A stretch of 64,000 nucleotides of DNA from Azolla caroliniana (taxonomy: Eukaryota; Polypodiophyta). Shown one piece after another: positions 1 through 8,342 of the stretch. A model generated the notes under the pieces. The model had not been told where the DNA came from. It ran no database searches and worked only from the letters and a program-made list of their open reading frames with translations. The translations under genes were made by a program, and so were the position numbers. Every line of letters begins with the position of its first letter. Position 1 is the stretch's first letter. Location: positions 2,976,001 through 3,040,000 of the forward strand of contig JBHGNT010000011.1 of NCBI GenBank assembly GCA_043228905.1, written 5' to 3'.

Positions 1-186
1 GAAAATAAGGGGGGGGTGGCATGTGTGGAATTATTAAGAATGGAGAGGGGGGCATGGGCGGAGTGTGTGAAAATATTAGGGGGTGTTGGGGCTATATTAG
101 AGATTGGGGGAGGGGTAAGACCTTAATTATACAAAGTTTTGGGGGGAAACTTAGGGTGAGGATCATTACAAAAAGGGGGCATGGGG

Positions 187-1386
187 TTAAATAGGGGAAT
201 ATTGGAAAGTAACGGGGGGGGGGGGGGGGGGGGTATACAAAGAATTAGTAGAAAGTGTGGGGGGAGGGTTTTGAGAGTGAGTGGGGTATGGGTGTGGTGG
301 CCATGAATAAGGAAAGGGAGTTGGGCTCTTGGTGTGTAAAAGGGATGGGTTGTGTTGTTGCCCCAACGTAGGAGGGAAAGAAAATTGAGGGGGAAAGGAG
401 GGATGAGAGGTCTCGAGGGGCTGAGTATACAGAGGAGGGCTGAGGAGCAGAGGAGGAAGGTGAGAATGGGGGAGATGGACTCTATTGTAATCGAATGTAT
501 GACTAGAGGCCATACCCTCGTTGTAGCCCGCCTGTGCATTAATCCTGTCGGACTGATGTTGGTTGTGTTGGGCCGACGAGAATCGAGGAGGTGTGGTCGT
601 TGAGTGGAGGCTATGGATCAGAGATGGAGGTGCTCTGTGTGCAGCATGTGGCCAAGCATGCATATAGTGGTCGATGTCTCTGTTGCCGCCAAAAAGTGAT
701 GATGGTGGTCGTTGATGGAGATCTTGTGGTGGATGATTATAGCCGTTGATGTCTCTATTGCCGCTGTTAAGTGATGATGGTGGTCGTTGATGGAGATCTT
801 GTGGTGGATGATTATAGCCGTTGATGTCTCTATTGCCGCCGAAAGTTGATGATGGAGGTTGTTGATGGAGATCTTGCGGCGGATGATGCGAAGGACCTGT
901 ACGAAGGGAAGCATGAGTGGTAAAGTTGGAGTTCGGGTTATGGTGAGGGTAGGTCGAGTTTGTGCTCGGGCCTACCGAAAGCTCGTTGGATCTATAGAAA
1001 AGTACTCTTGGGTTTCGATGGTTGAGGTTGTGAGGATATGGGTTCATGCTAACTTCATTATTATTTATGTTGCAGATGAATTGAGGATGGTTGCGGTGCT
1101 TGGATGATCCGCGGTGAATTTGTGGTGGAGGAGGCTTCGGGTTTGTTATTTGAGGCCAAGGGTTAGGGTTTGTGTTAGTGTTAGTTTTTAGGTTGGGAAT
1201 TGTTTTAGAGTTAGGGTTGGGATTAGGGTTGGGGTTTGTTCTCAAGTTAGGGTTAGGGTTATGGTTTGTTCTCATGTTAGAGTTAGGGTTTGTTCTCAAG
1301 TTAGGGTTAGGGTTAGGGTTTGTTCTCAAGTTAGGGTTAGGGTTTCCCCTTATCACCATATCCCACTCACTCATCTGTCTTATCAC
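187..1386 (-). CDS. hypothetical Asn/Pro-rich low-complexity protein
   Basis: A 399-codon frame open from an ATG at 1386 to a stop at 187-189. I do not recognise a family. The first 70 residues are N-P-N-P-N-L-R-T repeats, the middle (about residues 165-240) holds three copies of a 25-residue unit built on H-P-P-Q-D-L-H-Q and G-G-N-R-D-I, and the C-terminus is rich in Pro, Ser and His and ends in a poly-Pro run followed by V-T-F-Q-Y-S-P-I. The 25-residue period is kept exactly in frame through all three copies, which favours real coding. No catalytic motif, signal peptide or membrane segment is visible. It could be a first exon, a complete small gene, or a chance frame through a minisatellite. 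A TATA-like sequence lies about 175 bp upstream. Confidence 0.35.
   Translation of the reverse strand: MIRQMSEWDMVIRGNPNPNLRTNPNPNPNLRTNPNSNMRTNHNPNPNLRTNPNPNPNPNSKTIPNLKTNTNTNPNPWPQITNPKPPPPQIHRGSSKHRNHPQFICNINNNEVSMNPYPHNLNHRNPRVLFYRSNELSVGPSTNSTYPHHNPNSNFTTHASLRTGPSHHPPQDLHQQPPSSTFGGNRDINGYNHPPQDLHQRPPSSLNSGNRDINGYNHPPQDLHQRPPSSLFGGNRDIDHYMHAWPHAAHRAPPSLIHSLHSTTTPPRFSSAQHNQHQSDRINAQAGYNEGMASSHTFDYNRVHLPHSHLPPLLLSPPLYTQPLETSHPSFPPQFSFPPTLGQQHNPSLLHTKSPTPFPYSWPPHPYPTHSQNPPPTLSTNSLYTPPPPPPVTFQYSPI
214..233. repeat. poly-G run, 20 nt
   Basis: Uninterrupted run of 20 G. On the minus strand it encodes the poly-Pro stretch near the C-terminus of the Asn/Pro-rich frame. Its length makes slippage or sequencing error likely, so the reading frame downstream of it is uncertain. 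Confidence 0.95.
668..892. repeat. 75-bp tandem repeat, three copies
   Basis: The block GATGGTGGTC and its surroundings recur at 701, 776 and (as GATGGAGGTT) 851, an exact 75-bp period. 75 bp is 25 codons, so the array is frame-neutral in the minus-strand reading frame. Confidence 0.9.
1150..1350. repeat. telomere-like TTAGGG-rich minisatellite
   Basis: Short runs of (TTAGGG)2-3 alternate with TTTGTTCTCAAG spacers to give a unit of about 24-36 bp. The variable spacers and in-frame N-P-N-L-R-T coding on the other strand argue against a simple interstitial telomere tract. Confidence 0.8.
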
Positions 1387-1555
1387 CCTATCAATCTTCC
1401 TATCACCAACTCATTTCCCCCTTTATCACCACCCCCCCTATCATCAAGATCTTCCACCTTAAATCCTTACAACCTTCCATCTATTTACACTCTTATTACA
1501 CCCCACTCACTATGATTATACTTTCCCTCTTTCTCCTCCCTTCCCCATTCTCAAC

Positions 1556-1569
1556 ATCCTATATAAACC
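1556..1569. promoter_or_regulatory. TATA-box-like sequence
   Basis: CTATATAAACC on the plus strand; the reverse complement also reads as a TATATAGG-type box. It lies about 175 bp upstream of the minus-strand ATG at 1386. Which strand it serves, if any, is undecided. Confidence 0.25.
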
Positions 1570-1671
1570 ACCATTTGTATTTTCATGACCTTTTGCACTG
1601 ATGAGCTCTAAGCGAGCGAAACTAGTTTGCTACATAAGGACTTTCCTTTCATTTTAATGAAAACTTCTTGA

Positions 1672-1674
<3 letters not shown>

Positions 1675-1702
<28 letters not shown>
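1675..1702. repeat. (TG)14 microsatellite
   Basis: Fourteen uninterrupted TG units. Confidence 0.97.
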
Positions 1703-1789
1703 CTTAGAATCTCTTCTTTTACTATTACATTATCTACTATATCACAAAGTCACCCGCACTCCTTGCTACAACCGAATGGTTAATAACAG

Positions 1790-2412
1790 ATAAATATGAG
1801 CCAAAATAGGAGCTGATGTAAATGCCATCTTAAGACCCTCAAAAGCCATGTTTGTGCCTTTAGACCAAACGAACGATTGTCCCTTCCTAGTGAGTTGTGT
1901 GAGAGGCAGAACAAGCTTTGAGTAATCCTATATAAACTTGCGGTAGAAATTGGCAAAGCCTAAAAAGCATTGCACATCTTGAAACGAACGCGGAGTCTGC
2001 CACTCTACCGTTGTTTTGACCTTAGCTGGATCCATGGAGATGCCTTTTGAGGAAATGACATAGCCCAGAAATTCTACCTGGTTGCACTCGAAACTACATT
2101 TTTCTTGCTTTGCATAAAGACCATGTTCTCGAAGTTGTTTTAGTACTAACAGTACATGAGAATCATGCTCTTCTTAGGTCTTCGAATAAACAAGTAGATC
2201 ATCCAAATAGATGATCAAACAAACATCCAAGAGATCTCGGAATATATCATTTGCCATGTGTTGGAAGACTGTTGGCGCATTAGTGAGGCCAAATGACATG
2301 ACCATATACTTGAAGCGCCCATATCTGGTGCAAAACATGGTCTTCCATTCATCTCCTAGTCGGATTCATACGAGGTTATATGCTCCTCGTAAGTCAATCT
2401 TTGTGAAGAACC
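1790..2412 (-). pseudogene. Ty3/gypsy reverse transcriptase fragment, inverted
   Basis: Reading from 2412 leftward gives the gypsy reverse transcriptase core: [12 protein letters not shown], then S-F-G-L-T-N-A-P, the catalytic [11 protein letters not shown], and F-L-G-F-A-N-F-Y-R-K-F-I. It is interrupted by stops (for example after V-Y-S-K-T and after R-K-F-I) and fades out near 1790. The enzyme would copy element RNA into DNA. It lies in inverted orientation to the RNase H and integrase of apparently the same chromodomain element, which start on the plus strand at the same point, so an internal inversion or rearranged insertion is indicated. Confidence 0.85.
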
Positions 2413-3474
2413 CCACCGAAATCAACTATGAAATTCATGATAAGGAGCTATTAGCAATTGTGGACTCTTTTACGCAATGGAGGCATTTTCTAGAGGGATC
2501 TTCTCATCAAGTCACCGTATTTAGTGATCACAAAAACCTTGCCTACTTTTAGAATGCTCCTGTGTTAAATCGATGTCAAGCTCGGTGGGCCCAATTCCTC
2601 ATTCGTTTTGACTTCAAATTTACATATCGTCCGGGGAAGCAACAAGGGAAGGCAAATGCATTATCATGACGCTCGTATCTAGCACCGCGTTTTGGCGAGC
2701 CAACTTTCGATAACCAAAAGCAAGTAATCCTGGGACCAACACAACTGCAAGGACCGTAGCGCAGGTCTTCGGAATGCCCTTGGATTCCCACGTTATCGAT
2801 ACCATACGTGAGGACTTGAAGACAGATGCTTTCACCCAAGCCATTCTAGCACAAATTGATCCCTCTTGAGCATCTTGTTCACAGTCGCAACAACCAGGTA
2901 CGGACTATTGACAATTCGAATGTCATGATGGATTACTATTCTTTAAGAAACTCTTGTATGTTCCTAATGGTTCTTGTCGCCTTCGATAGTCCAAAACTGT
3001 CATGACACATATACTGTTGGGCATTTTGGTAGTACTAAAACATTAGATTTAGTACAACGATAATTTTGGTGACCCCATATGCGACAATTTGTCGAAGATT
3101 TTGTTCGGATTTGTGATACATGTTGTAGAGAGAAAATGCCAAGGCATGATCCATATGGTTTATTAGAACTATTACCAATTCCAAGCAAGCTGTGGCAATC
3201 CATTGCTCTAGATTTCATCATAGATCTTCTGGTCTCTAAGGGATTCGATGCAATCTTAACAGTAGTAGATCGATATACGAAGATGACCCATTTTCTGCCA
3301 TGTACTAAGGAGATCTCTAGTGAGGAAATCACCGAAATTGTCATGCGTGAAGTATGTCGGCATCATGGCCTTCCCGATAGTATCATTAGAGACTGTGGAC
3401 CCCAGTTCGTCTCGAAATTCTGGAAGCACCTCTTTGAAATGCTCAAGGTCACTTGTAACCTCTCCTTTGGCTAC
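2412..3474 (+). pseudogene. Ty3/gypsy RNase H and integrase N-terminal part
   Basis: Plus-strand remnant. RNase H shows [20 protein letters not shown] and V-F-S-D-H-K-N-L, with a stop after the next A-Y-F. A decayed linker with stops and frameshifts follows to about 3000. Integrase then reads from 3079: the zinc-finger end I-C-D-T-C, the first catalytic Asp in I-A-L-D-F-I, D-R-Y-T-K-M-T-H-F, and the second catalytic Asp in I-R-D-C-G-P-Q-F (D-C-G for the usual D-R-G/D-N-G). The frame is broken at 3470-3474 by a solo LTR and resumes at 3888. Not functional. Confidence 0.85.
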
Positions 3475-3502
3475 TGTCATGATGACACTTACATACGATT
3501 TG

Positions 3503-3575
3503 GGTTTACAGGGAATCAAACCCACAACCTTGTTATATATGTGTCGAGTTCTTAACCATTGTAATGATATATTTA
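3503..3575 (-). promoter_or_regulatory. antisense tRNA-like segment with A and B boxes
   Basis: Read on the minus strand it has AATGGTTAAGAACTCGAC like a tRNA D arm or A box, and GTGGGTTTGATTCCC like a T arm or B box, spaced as in tRNA-derived SINE heads. It lies in the first 100 bp of the solo LTR and is not a functional tRNA. The same module recurs in the LTR at 4720. Confidence 0.5.
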
Positions 3576-3633
3576 TGTGTAAAGAATTTATAAACTATAT
3601 AGAATATCGTAAAGTATTCTAGAGTACTCTATG

Positions 3634-3656
3634 TTCTAGAATGTTCTAGAATATTC
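3634..3656. promoter_or_regulatory. heat shock element array in LTR
   Basis: Five alternating TTC/GAA units with 2-nt spacing: TTC-TA-GAA-TG-TTC-TA-GAA-TA-TTC, a perfect match to the heat-shock-factor site rule (nGAAn inverted repeats). Further three-unit (3681-3693) and two-unit (3718-3725) sites follow. All lie upstream of the TATA-like box at about 3740. Heat-inducible plant copia elements carry comparable LTR sites; induction here is inferred. Confidence 0.75.
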
Positions 3657-3887
3657 GAGAGTGCTCTATTGTCTCAAACGTTCTAGAATATTCTAGCATA
3701 ATCTTTATTCTAAGATTTTCTAGAATACCCTATTAAGACTTATAAATATGCATCTAATAATAAGGGATGAACCAATTTGGTTCAACGCCATTCTAGAGCT
3801 CCCTTGTTGTTTATTGTATTCCACCTTCTAGTGCAATACATTATCTTTACAATATACTCTCTCTCTCTCTCTCTCTAAGTCTTGATA

Positions 3888-4719
3888 GCTACCACCCGCA
3901 AACAGATGGCCAAGTAGAACGAACAAATCAAATGCTAGAGCAGTATCTTCGGTGCTTTCTAAGTTATCATCAAGATGACGGGGTGGATATTCTCCACTTT
4001 GTCGAATTTGCGTATCATAACTCTGTCCACTCATCGACAAAGGTTACACCATTTTATGCTTATACGGGATGTCACCCCCGGTGGTGTGTATTTGAAACAC
4101 CAGAGTTACCCACAAATCCTTGCGTAGAGGATCGTTTGGAGCAGTTACGCAAGATACAAGCAGATTTATCTAGAGATCTACAGCAAGCTCAACAAACACA
4201 CAAGGTTTACGCTGATCGTCATCAGCTTCCATCTAGTTTTAACATTGGAGATCGGGTATGGCTACTTCTACGACACATCAAGACTACTCGCCCATGCGAG
4301 AAGTTGGATTATCGGCGATTAGGTCCTTTCCGTATTATCAGAAAAATTAATGATGTCGCTTTTCGTCTCGATCTACCTCCACAACTTTGGATACATCCGG
4401 TGTTTCATAGTTCTCTCCTCGAACCCTATCAAGACAACACCATCCCAAGTCGTATTAAAAAACCTCCACCCCCGATCGAGCTTGAAGATGGACCTGAGTA
4501 CGAGGTTGCCACCATCCTCGATTCCAAGATTGTTCGCAACAAGCTCTACTATTTAGTCGATTGGCTAGGATATAGTCCCCGCGAGCGTACTTGTGAACCA
4601 ATAGAGAATGTAACCAATGCTCGTGCCCTTCTTGAAGACTTCCATCGTCAATATCCAAAGAAACCATGTCCTCAATCCAAAACGACTTGTGACACTCGTC
4701 GTTTTAAAGGGGGGGATGG
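3888..4719 (+). pseudogene. chromovirus integrase C-terminus with GPY/F and chromodomain
   Basis: Resumes the broken integrase with Y-H-P-Q-T-D-G-Q-V-E-R-T-N-Q, which contains the third catalytic acidic residue (E). The GPY/F region follows (L-G-P-F-R-I-I), then H-P-V-F-H-S-S-L-L-E-P-Y. A chromodomain lies near 4495-4660 (Y-E-V-A-T-I-L-D-S, L-Y-Y-L-V-D-W-L-G-Y, E-P-I-E-N-V). Chromodomain integrases of plant Ty3/gypsy chromoviruses steer insertion toward modified histones. The frame is open from 3932 to the stop at 4750, inside the 3' LTR. A polypurine tract (TTTTAAAGGGGGGGA) at about 4703-4716 precedes the LTR. Confidence 0.9.
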
Positions 4720-4920
4720 TGTCATGATATGGCAAGACTCAAACCCATGACCTTATGTTAAATCGGTCGAGCTCTTGACCATTGGACTATATGTTGTAAT
4801 ACAAAGGATATTATTTTCATTTAAGTTTTACTATAGAAAATTGATGTATATTCCCGATTTCTCTGGAACATTCTAGAAACTTCAAGAGTACCCCTAAGAA
4901 GATTCTAGAAACTTCAAGAG
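4720..4920 (+). mobile_element. truncated 3' LTR of the chromovirus
   Basis: Starts TGTCATGATA right after the polypurine tract and shares its start and internal plan with the solo LTR at 3475. It is cut off near 4920, where copia element C1 begins. It contains a reversed tRNA-like module and dense heat-shock elements. Confidence 0.8.
4728..4790 (-). promoter_or_regulatory. antisense tRNA-like segment in LTR
   Basis: On the minus strand: AGTCCAATGGTCAAGAGC (D arm / A box-like) and AAGGTCATGGGTTTGAGTC (T arm / B box-like). Same place and orientation as the module in the solo LTR at 3503-3575. Confidence 0.5.
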
Positions 4921-4923
4921 TTC
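4866..4923. promoter_or_regulatory. heat shock element arrays in LTR
   Basis: First array GAA-CA-TTC-TA-GAA-AC-TTC at 4866-4883. Second array GAA-GA-TTC-TA-GAA-AC-TTC at 4898-4915, followed by AAGAGTTC. The block ATTCTAGAAACTTCAAGAG is duplicated (about 4870 and 4902). Confidence 0.7.
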
Positions 4924-7040
4924 GGATTCTTCGATCGACTCGATAGGTCGATTGGTCTTTGTTGAGCCATTTGTGTCAGGAGTTTTGTTAGGTGACCCGC
5001 CCCCAAGTCGGGATTTCGGTGGTGTCACATTGTCCTCCCCTATTAAATTTGTCGACTCGGTTCTGTTTCCTACTTGCATCTTGTTGACTTTGCCTGCTTC
5101 GACTCTTGTCGAATTGGCTTTGTCGTTGATGGCTTTGTCTTCGAGTTCGACTAGTGGGCTTCCTACCGATTCGGAGTCGGTAGGTATGTTGTTGGCTTGG
5201 TCGAGTTCGACTGTTTGTCGAATCTCTGAGTCAGCTTGGTGGGTCAGTTCTTCTATGACAACTTTGTCTTCTTCAAAGGATACCTTCTTACCAACTGTTC
5301 TCTGCTAGTTCCGCTGAGAGAAGATATAGTCTTCATTGAAGACTACGTCATTGCTCCGTATCAGTCTTCAGTTCTCAGGGTCCCATAACCTGTAGCCAAA
5401 TTCTCCATCGGTTCCATAACCGAGAAATATGCATTTTGTTGCATGGGGTGCCAATTTTGACCTTTTATCCCTAGGGATGAACGCGTAGGCTTTGCATCCG
5501 AATATACAGAGCCTATCGTCGGTCGGCTGTTTGCTTGACCATAGTGCATGTGGCAGTTCGAGCCTGATTGCTCTTGACAGTGCCAAATTTATCAGGTATA
5601 CTGTCGTCTGCAATGCTTCTGCCTAGAATTCTAGCTTCAGTCTGGCTTCCTAGAGCATTGCTGTCACCCTCTTCTGGATCATTCTGTTGATCCGTTCTGC
5701 CACTCCATTTGGCATGGGTTTGTAGGGAACGGTCTTTTGATGTCGAATCCCTTTGTTGGACAAGTACTGCTTGAAGGCTCTGGAGGTATATTCGCCTCCG
5801 TTGTCGGATCAGAGTGTCTTCACTCTGTGTCCCGACCGGTTCTCCACTTTAGATATCCACCGAGTGAAGATCTCGAGCGCTTCCTCTTAGAACCTTCCGT
5901 GTACAATCATCTACAAAGGTGATGAAGTACCGGGAGCCTCCTAGTGATCGCTCTAGCATGGGCCCACATATGTTTGTGTGCACGAGCTCTAGGGGTTCTC
6001 GTACCATCTCTTAGTGGAGAGAGTGCGGACTTCGGGTCTGTTTCCTGTATCGACAATGCTCGCAGAAGTCTGTCTTTGCTTGGAGTTTCGGGATGTAGCC
6101 TACCGACATCAACTGATCAAGTTCGGCTTGAGACATATGGCCAAGTCGATCATGCCATAGGTTTGGGTCAGTCTTTTCGGCTATGTTCACGACCCCTTCT
6201 GGATTGATCGCCATCATTGGGTACAAGTTATTGTACTTGTGCCCAGCTCCTATCTTCCGGTTTCCTCGGCCGATCATCCATACCGAATCACTTAGAGTCG
6301 TTTTGTACCCGTCTTCAGCTAGCATGCCGATGGAGACCAGACTCCTTTTCAGATCAGGTATGTGTCGAACTCAGTGTAGGGTTATTGTGTTGTCGTTTGG
6401 CAATTTGACGGGAACCTCTCCGCTCCCTGCTATTCTGCACTCCTGCTCGTTTCCTAGTTAGATTGTGCTGTTGGCATCGGTTGAATAGTTTGAAAACCAT
6501 TCAATGTTCAGGGTTACGTGGAATGTGGCACCGGAATCCAGTAACCACGTGTGTGCATCCTATGCACTGTAGAGGACTTCTCCGATCACTGAATCCTCTA
6601 AGGAGAGAATCTCTCCTGATCGGGTGTTGGCAACATTGATTTGATTTCCTGTAGGAGAGTGGTCCGAGCCGGGTCGTCCTCGATTCCGCTCAAATCGCCG
6701 ACCACTCTCTTTTCTGTTGATTGACCAGCAATCGAAAACATTGTGGACAACTTTTCTGTAGTGTGTGCAAAATTCTCCTGATCGACCCATTCTCGACTTC
6801 GACCGCTGTCAGTCTCCCCTTGATTTTGATCGGTTGGTATTCTGACCGGTTCTGTTGGCTTGTTCTCTCGTTTGACTTTGTCGGTCGAACGACTCGGTCG
6901 AGTGATGGGCTTTTGTCGATTCATCGATGGTAAGTCCCATCGATTTTCGCCGAATGTCCTTGGTGAGGACTTGACCGATCGTCTCATCCAGATTTAGGAA
7001 TAATCAATGGCCTCGACTTGTCTTCGAATAATTAGTACGT
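4921..7040 (-). pseudogene. copia element C1: gag, protease and integrase remnant
   Basis: Minus-strand Ty1/copia coding remnant, read from 7040 leftward: gag C-terminus with a degenerate zinc knuckle (F-C-T-H-Y...H-N-V-F-D-C, about 6750), protease motif D-S-G-A-T-F-H-V-T (about 6520), the GAG-pre-integrase domain (L-W-H-D-R-L-G-H-M-S, F-C-E-H-C, about 6130-6040), integrase decayed by stops, and the integrase tail G-C-K-A-Y-A-F-I-P, C-I-F-L-G-Y-G (about 5500-5400). A Ser/Pro/acid-rich linker runs to about 4925 and stops before the reverse transcriptase. The rest of gag lies at 30295-30471: element II was inserted inside gag, as shown by continuous codons and the shared ACGT. Confidence 0.85.
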
Positions 7041-7665
7041 TGTCGTGTTATTACGCGTGCGTGTGTGAAATAAGGCGGGACCACGGGGGCCCTGAACCGA
7101 GGAGCAAGAGAGACAAGAGGAAGTGAGGAGCGCGAAAGTGCGAGGGCTGCTAGACCTATCAGCAACCGGCGACACTTACCAGCTTATTGGACCACCAACG
7201 CGTATACTGACTCAATCAAAGAGCACACTCGAGAGAGATGAAAGAAGAGACTCCCTGAACACAGATAACACAGGTCAGCGGAAACAAGAGATCCTATTAC
7301 AATAACAGTGGCAATTACAACGGTTGCAACCCCGTAGAGAATGATGACAGAGGAAGAGAGAGCTCGGTTCCCAATCCGACAACACCTCCTCTTTCCCTTC
7401 CCAAAACGTAATACCCTTCTCCTATTCCCCTTCCCTTTTATAGGTCGCTGAGGAGGCCCTTACATCAAAACATGTCAACATTATTCTCTGTCCCTTCGGA
7501 CAGATATACACATCAATTTCCTAATAAATTGTCACACCTAGTATATTTACATCAGCCGTCCTATTCCTAGTTATGTACAATGTATCAATTCGCGCACACT
7601 CGTGCAAGGGCGGGTTCACTCCTTTAATTCCTTGATTCCTCTTCGGGCCGGTTTTCTTCACGACA
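7041..7665 (-). mobile_element. 3' LTR of element II
   Basis: 625 bp, TGTCGTG...CACGACA. Next to it on the internal side lies a polypurine tract (minus strand GGTTTGGTGGGGGTGGA). It is about 49 bp longer than the partner LTR at 29719: a segment around 7286-7338 is missing there, bounded by short AGAG-type homology. Confidence 0.85.
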
Positions 7666-7734
7666 TCCACCCCCACCAAACCGTGCATCCACCGGTATGC
7701 GCCAAACACTAATAATCGCTGGAGAAGATCGGCC

Positions 7735-8110
7735 CGTAATCATCCGTCACTTCCCAAATCCTCGTCTGCTCTGAACCGGTCGTCGTCGTCGATCACGCTT
7801 CCCGGATCCGGCTCGTCCTCATGCCGCTTCTTGAATGTCTTGATCCGCGTCCTGGCTACCGACATTGTTAATCGCATCCCATTGAGCTCTGCAAGATGAT
7901 ACATACCGTTGTCATTCACGCTCATTATGGCGTAGGGCCCAAACCTCCTCCTTGTGAATTTGCGCGTTGCATTGTGCTGGTTGTTGAGGCTGTTGTCATA
8001 CACCAACACCCAGTCTCCTTCCTCGATCTTCTTTGGCCGTAGCCGGTGCGTTCGGTCATACTGATACCGATGGTTCTTTTGAATTATTTGCCGCCTATTC
8101 TACTCCAACA
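7735..8110 (-). pseudogene. element II integrase C-terminal tail
   Basis: Minus-strand fragment matching the integrase C-terminus of elements I and III: D-R-T-H-R-L-R-P-K-K-I-E-E-G-D-W-V-L-V-Y-D, N-Q-H-N-A-T-R-K-F, F-G-P-Y, G-M-Y-H-L-A-E-L-N-G and R-I-K-T-F-K-K-R-H-E-D-E-P-D. This region follows the catalytic core and is thought to bind DNA. Homology ends near 8060-8110, where organellar-like sequence starts, so the core and RNase H are absent on this side. Confidence 0.8.
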
Positions 8111-8268
8111 TCCTCGAGATTTGGAAAGCAAAGTATTATGGATGAGGAAGAACCCTGGCAATAGACATGTATGGACTTGGAGAGAGGCCTATTCTAGGTC
8201 GTCTCGACTATTCTGGTGATAAAACAAGGTAAAGAGACCCGCAACCTCTTCGTACCAAGCTAGGTAAT

Positions 8269-8342
8269 CAGGAGAAAAGGGATTCGAACCCTTAACCTTT
8301 GGTTTTGGAGACCATTGTTCTACCATTGGAACTATTCTCCTG
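8269..8342 (-). tRNA. trnW: tRNA-Trp (CCA), bacterial/mitochondrial type
   Basis: On the minus strand a full cloverleaf folds: acceptor CAGGAGA pairs with TCTCCTG over 7 bp, D stem GTTC/GAAC, anticodon loop CTCCAAA with anticodon CCA, and T loop TTCGAAT. It resembles bacterial tRNA-Trp more than the plastid gene (which starts GCGCTCTTAG). It would be a native mitochondrial-type gene, now in nuclear DNA and presumably silent. Confidence 0.8.

Larger units (their letters stand above)
1387..1789. other. AT-rich non-coding stretch
   Basis: No coding region. It contains a TATATAAA sequence at about 1560-1568 and a (TG)14 tract, and ends where gypsy reverse-transcriptase homology starts. It may be promoter for the minus-strand frame, or degraded LTR of the gypsy element to its right. 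Confidence 0.5.
3475..3887 (+). mobile_element. solo LTR nested in integrase, target duplication GCTAC
   Basis: A 413-bp insertion that splits the integrase codons for L-S-F-G-Y-H-P-Q. It is flanked by GCTAC at 3470-3474 and 3888-3892, starts TGTCATGATG and ends TTGATA (probably an original CA that mutated). Its start matches the start of the host element's own LTR at 4720 (TGTCATGATA), so it is a related family member reduced to one LTR. It holds a reversed tRNA-like segment, a heat-shock-element array, CTTATAAATATG (about 3738-3750) as TATA box, and a (CT)n tract near its end. Confidence 0.9.

Noticed and set aside
1150-1350. True interstitial telomere or chromosome end
   Set aside because: Runs are only 2-3 units long and separated by regular TTTGTTCTCAAG spacers.
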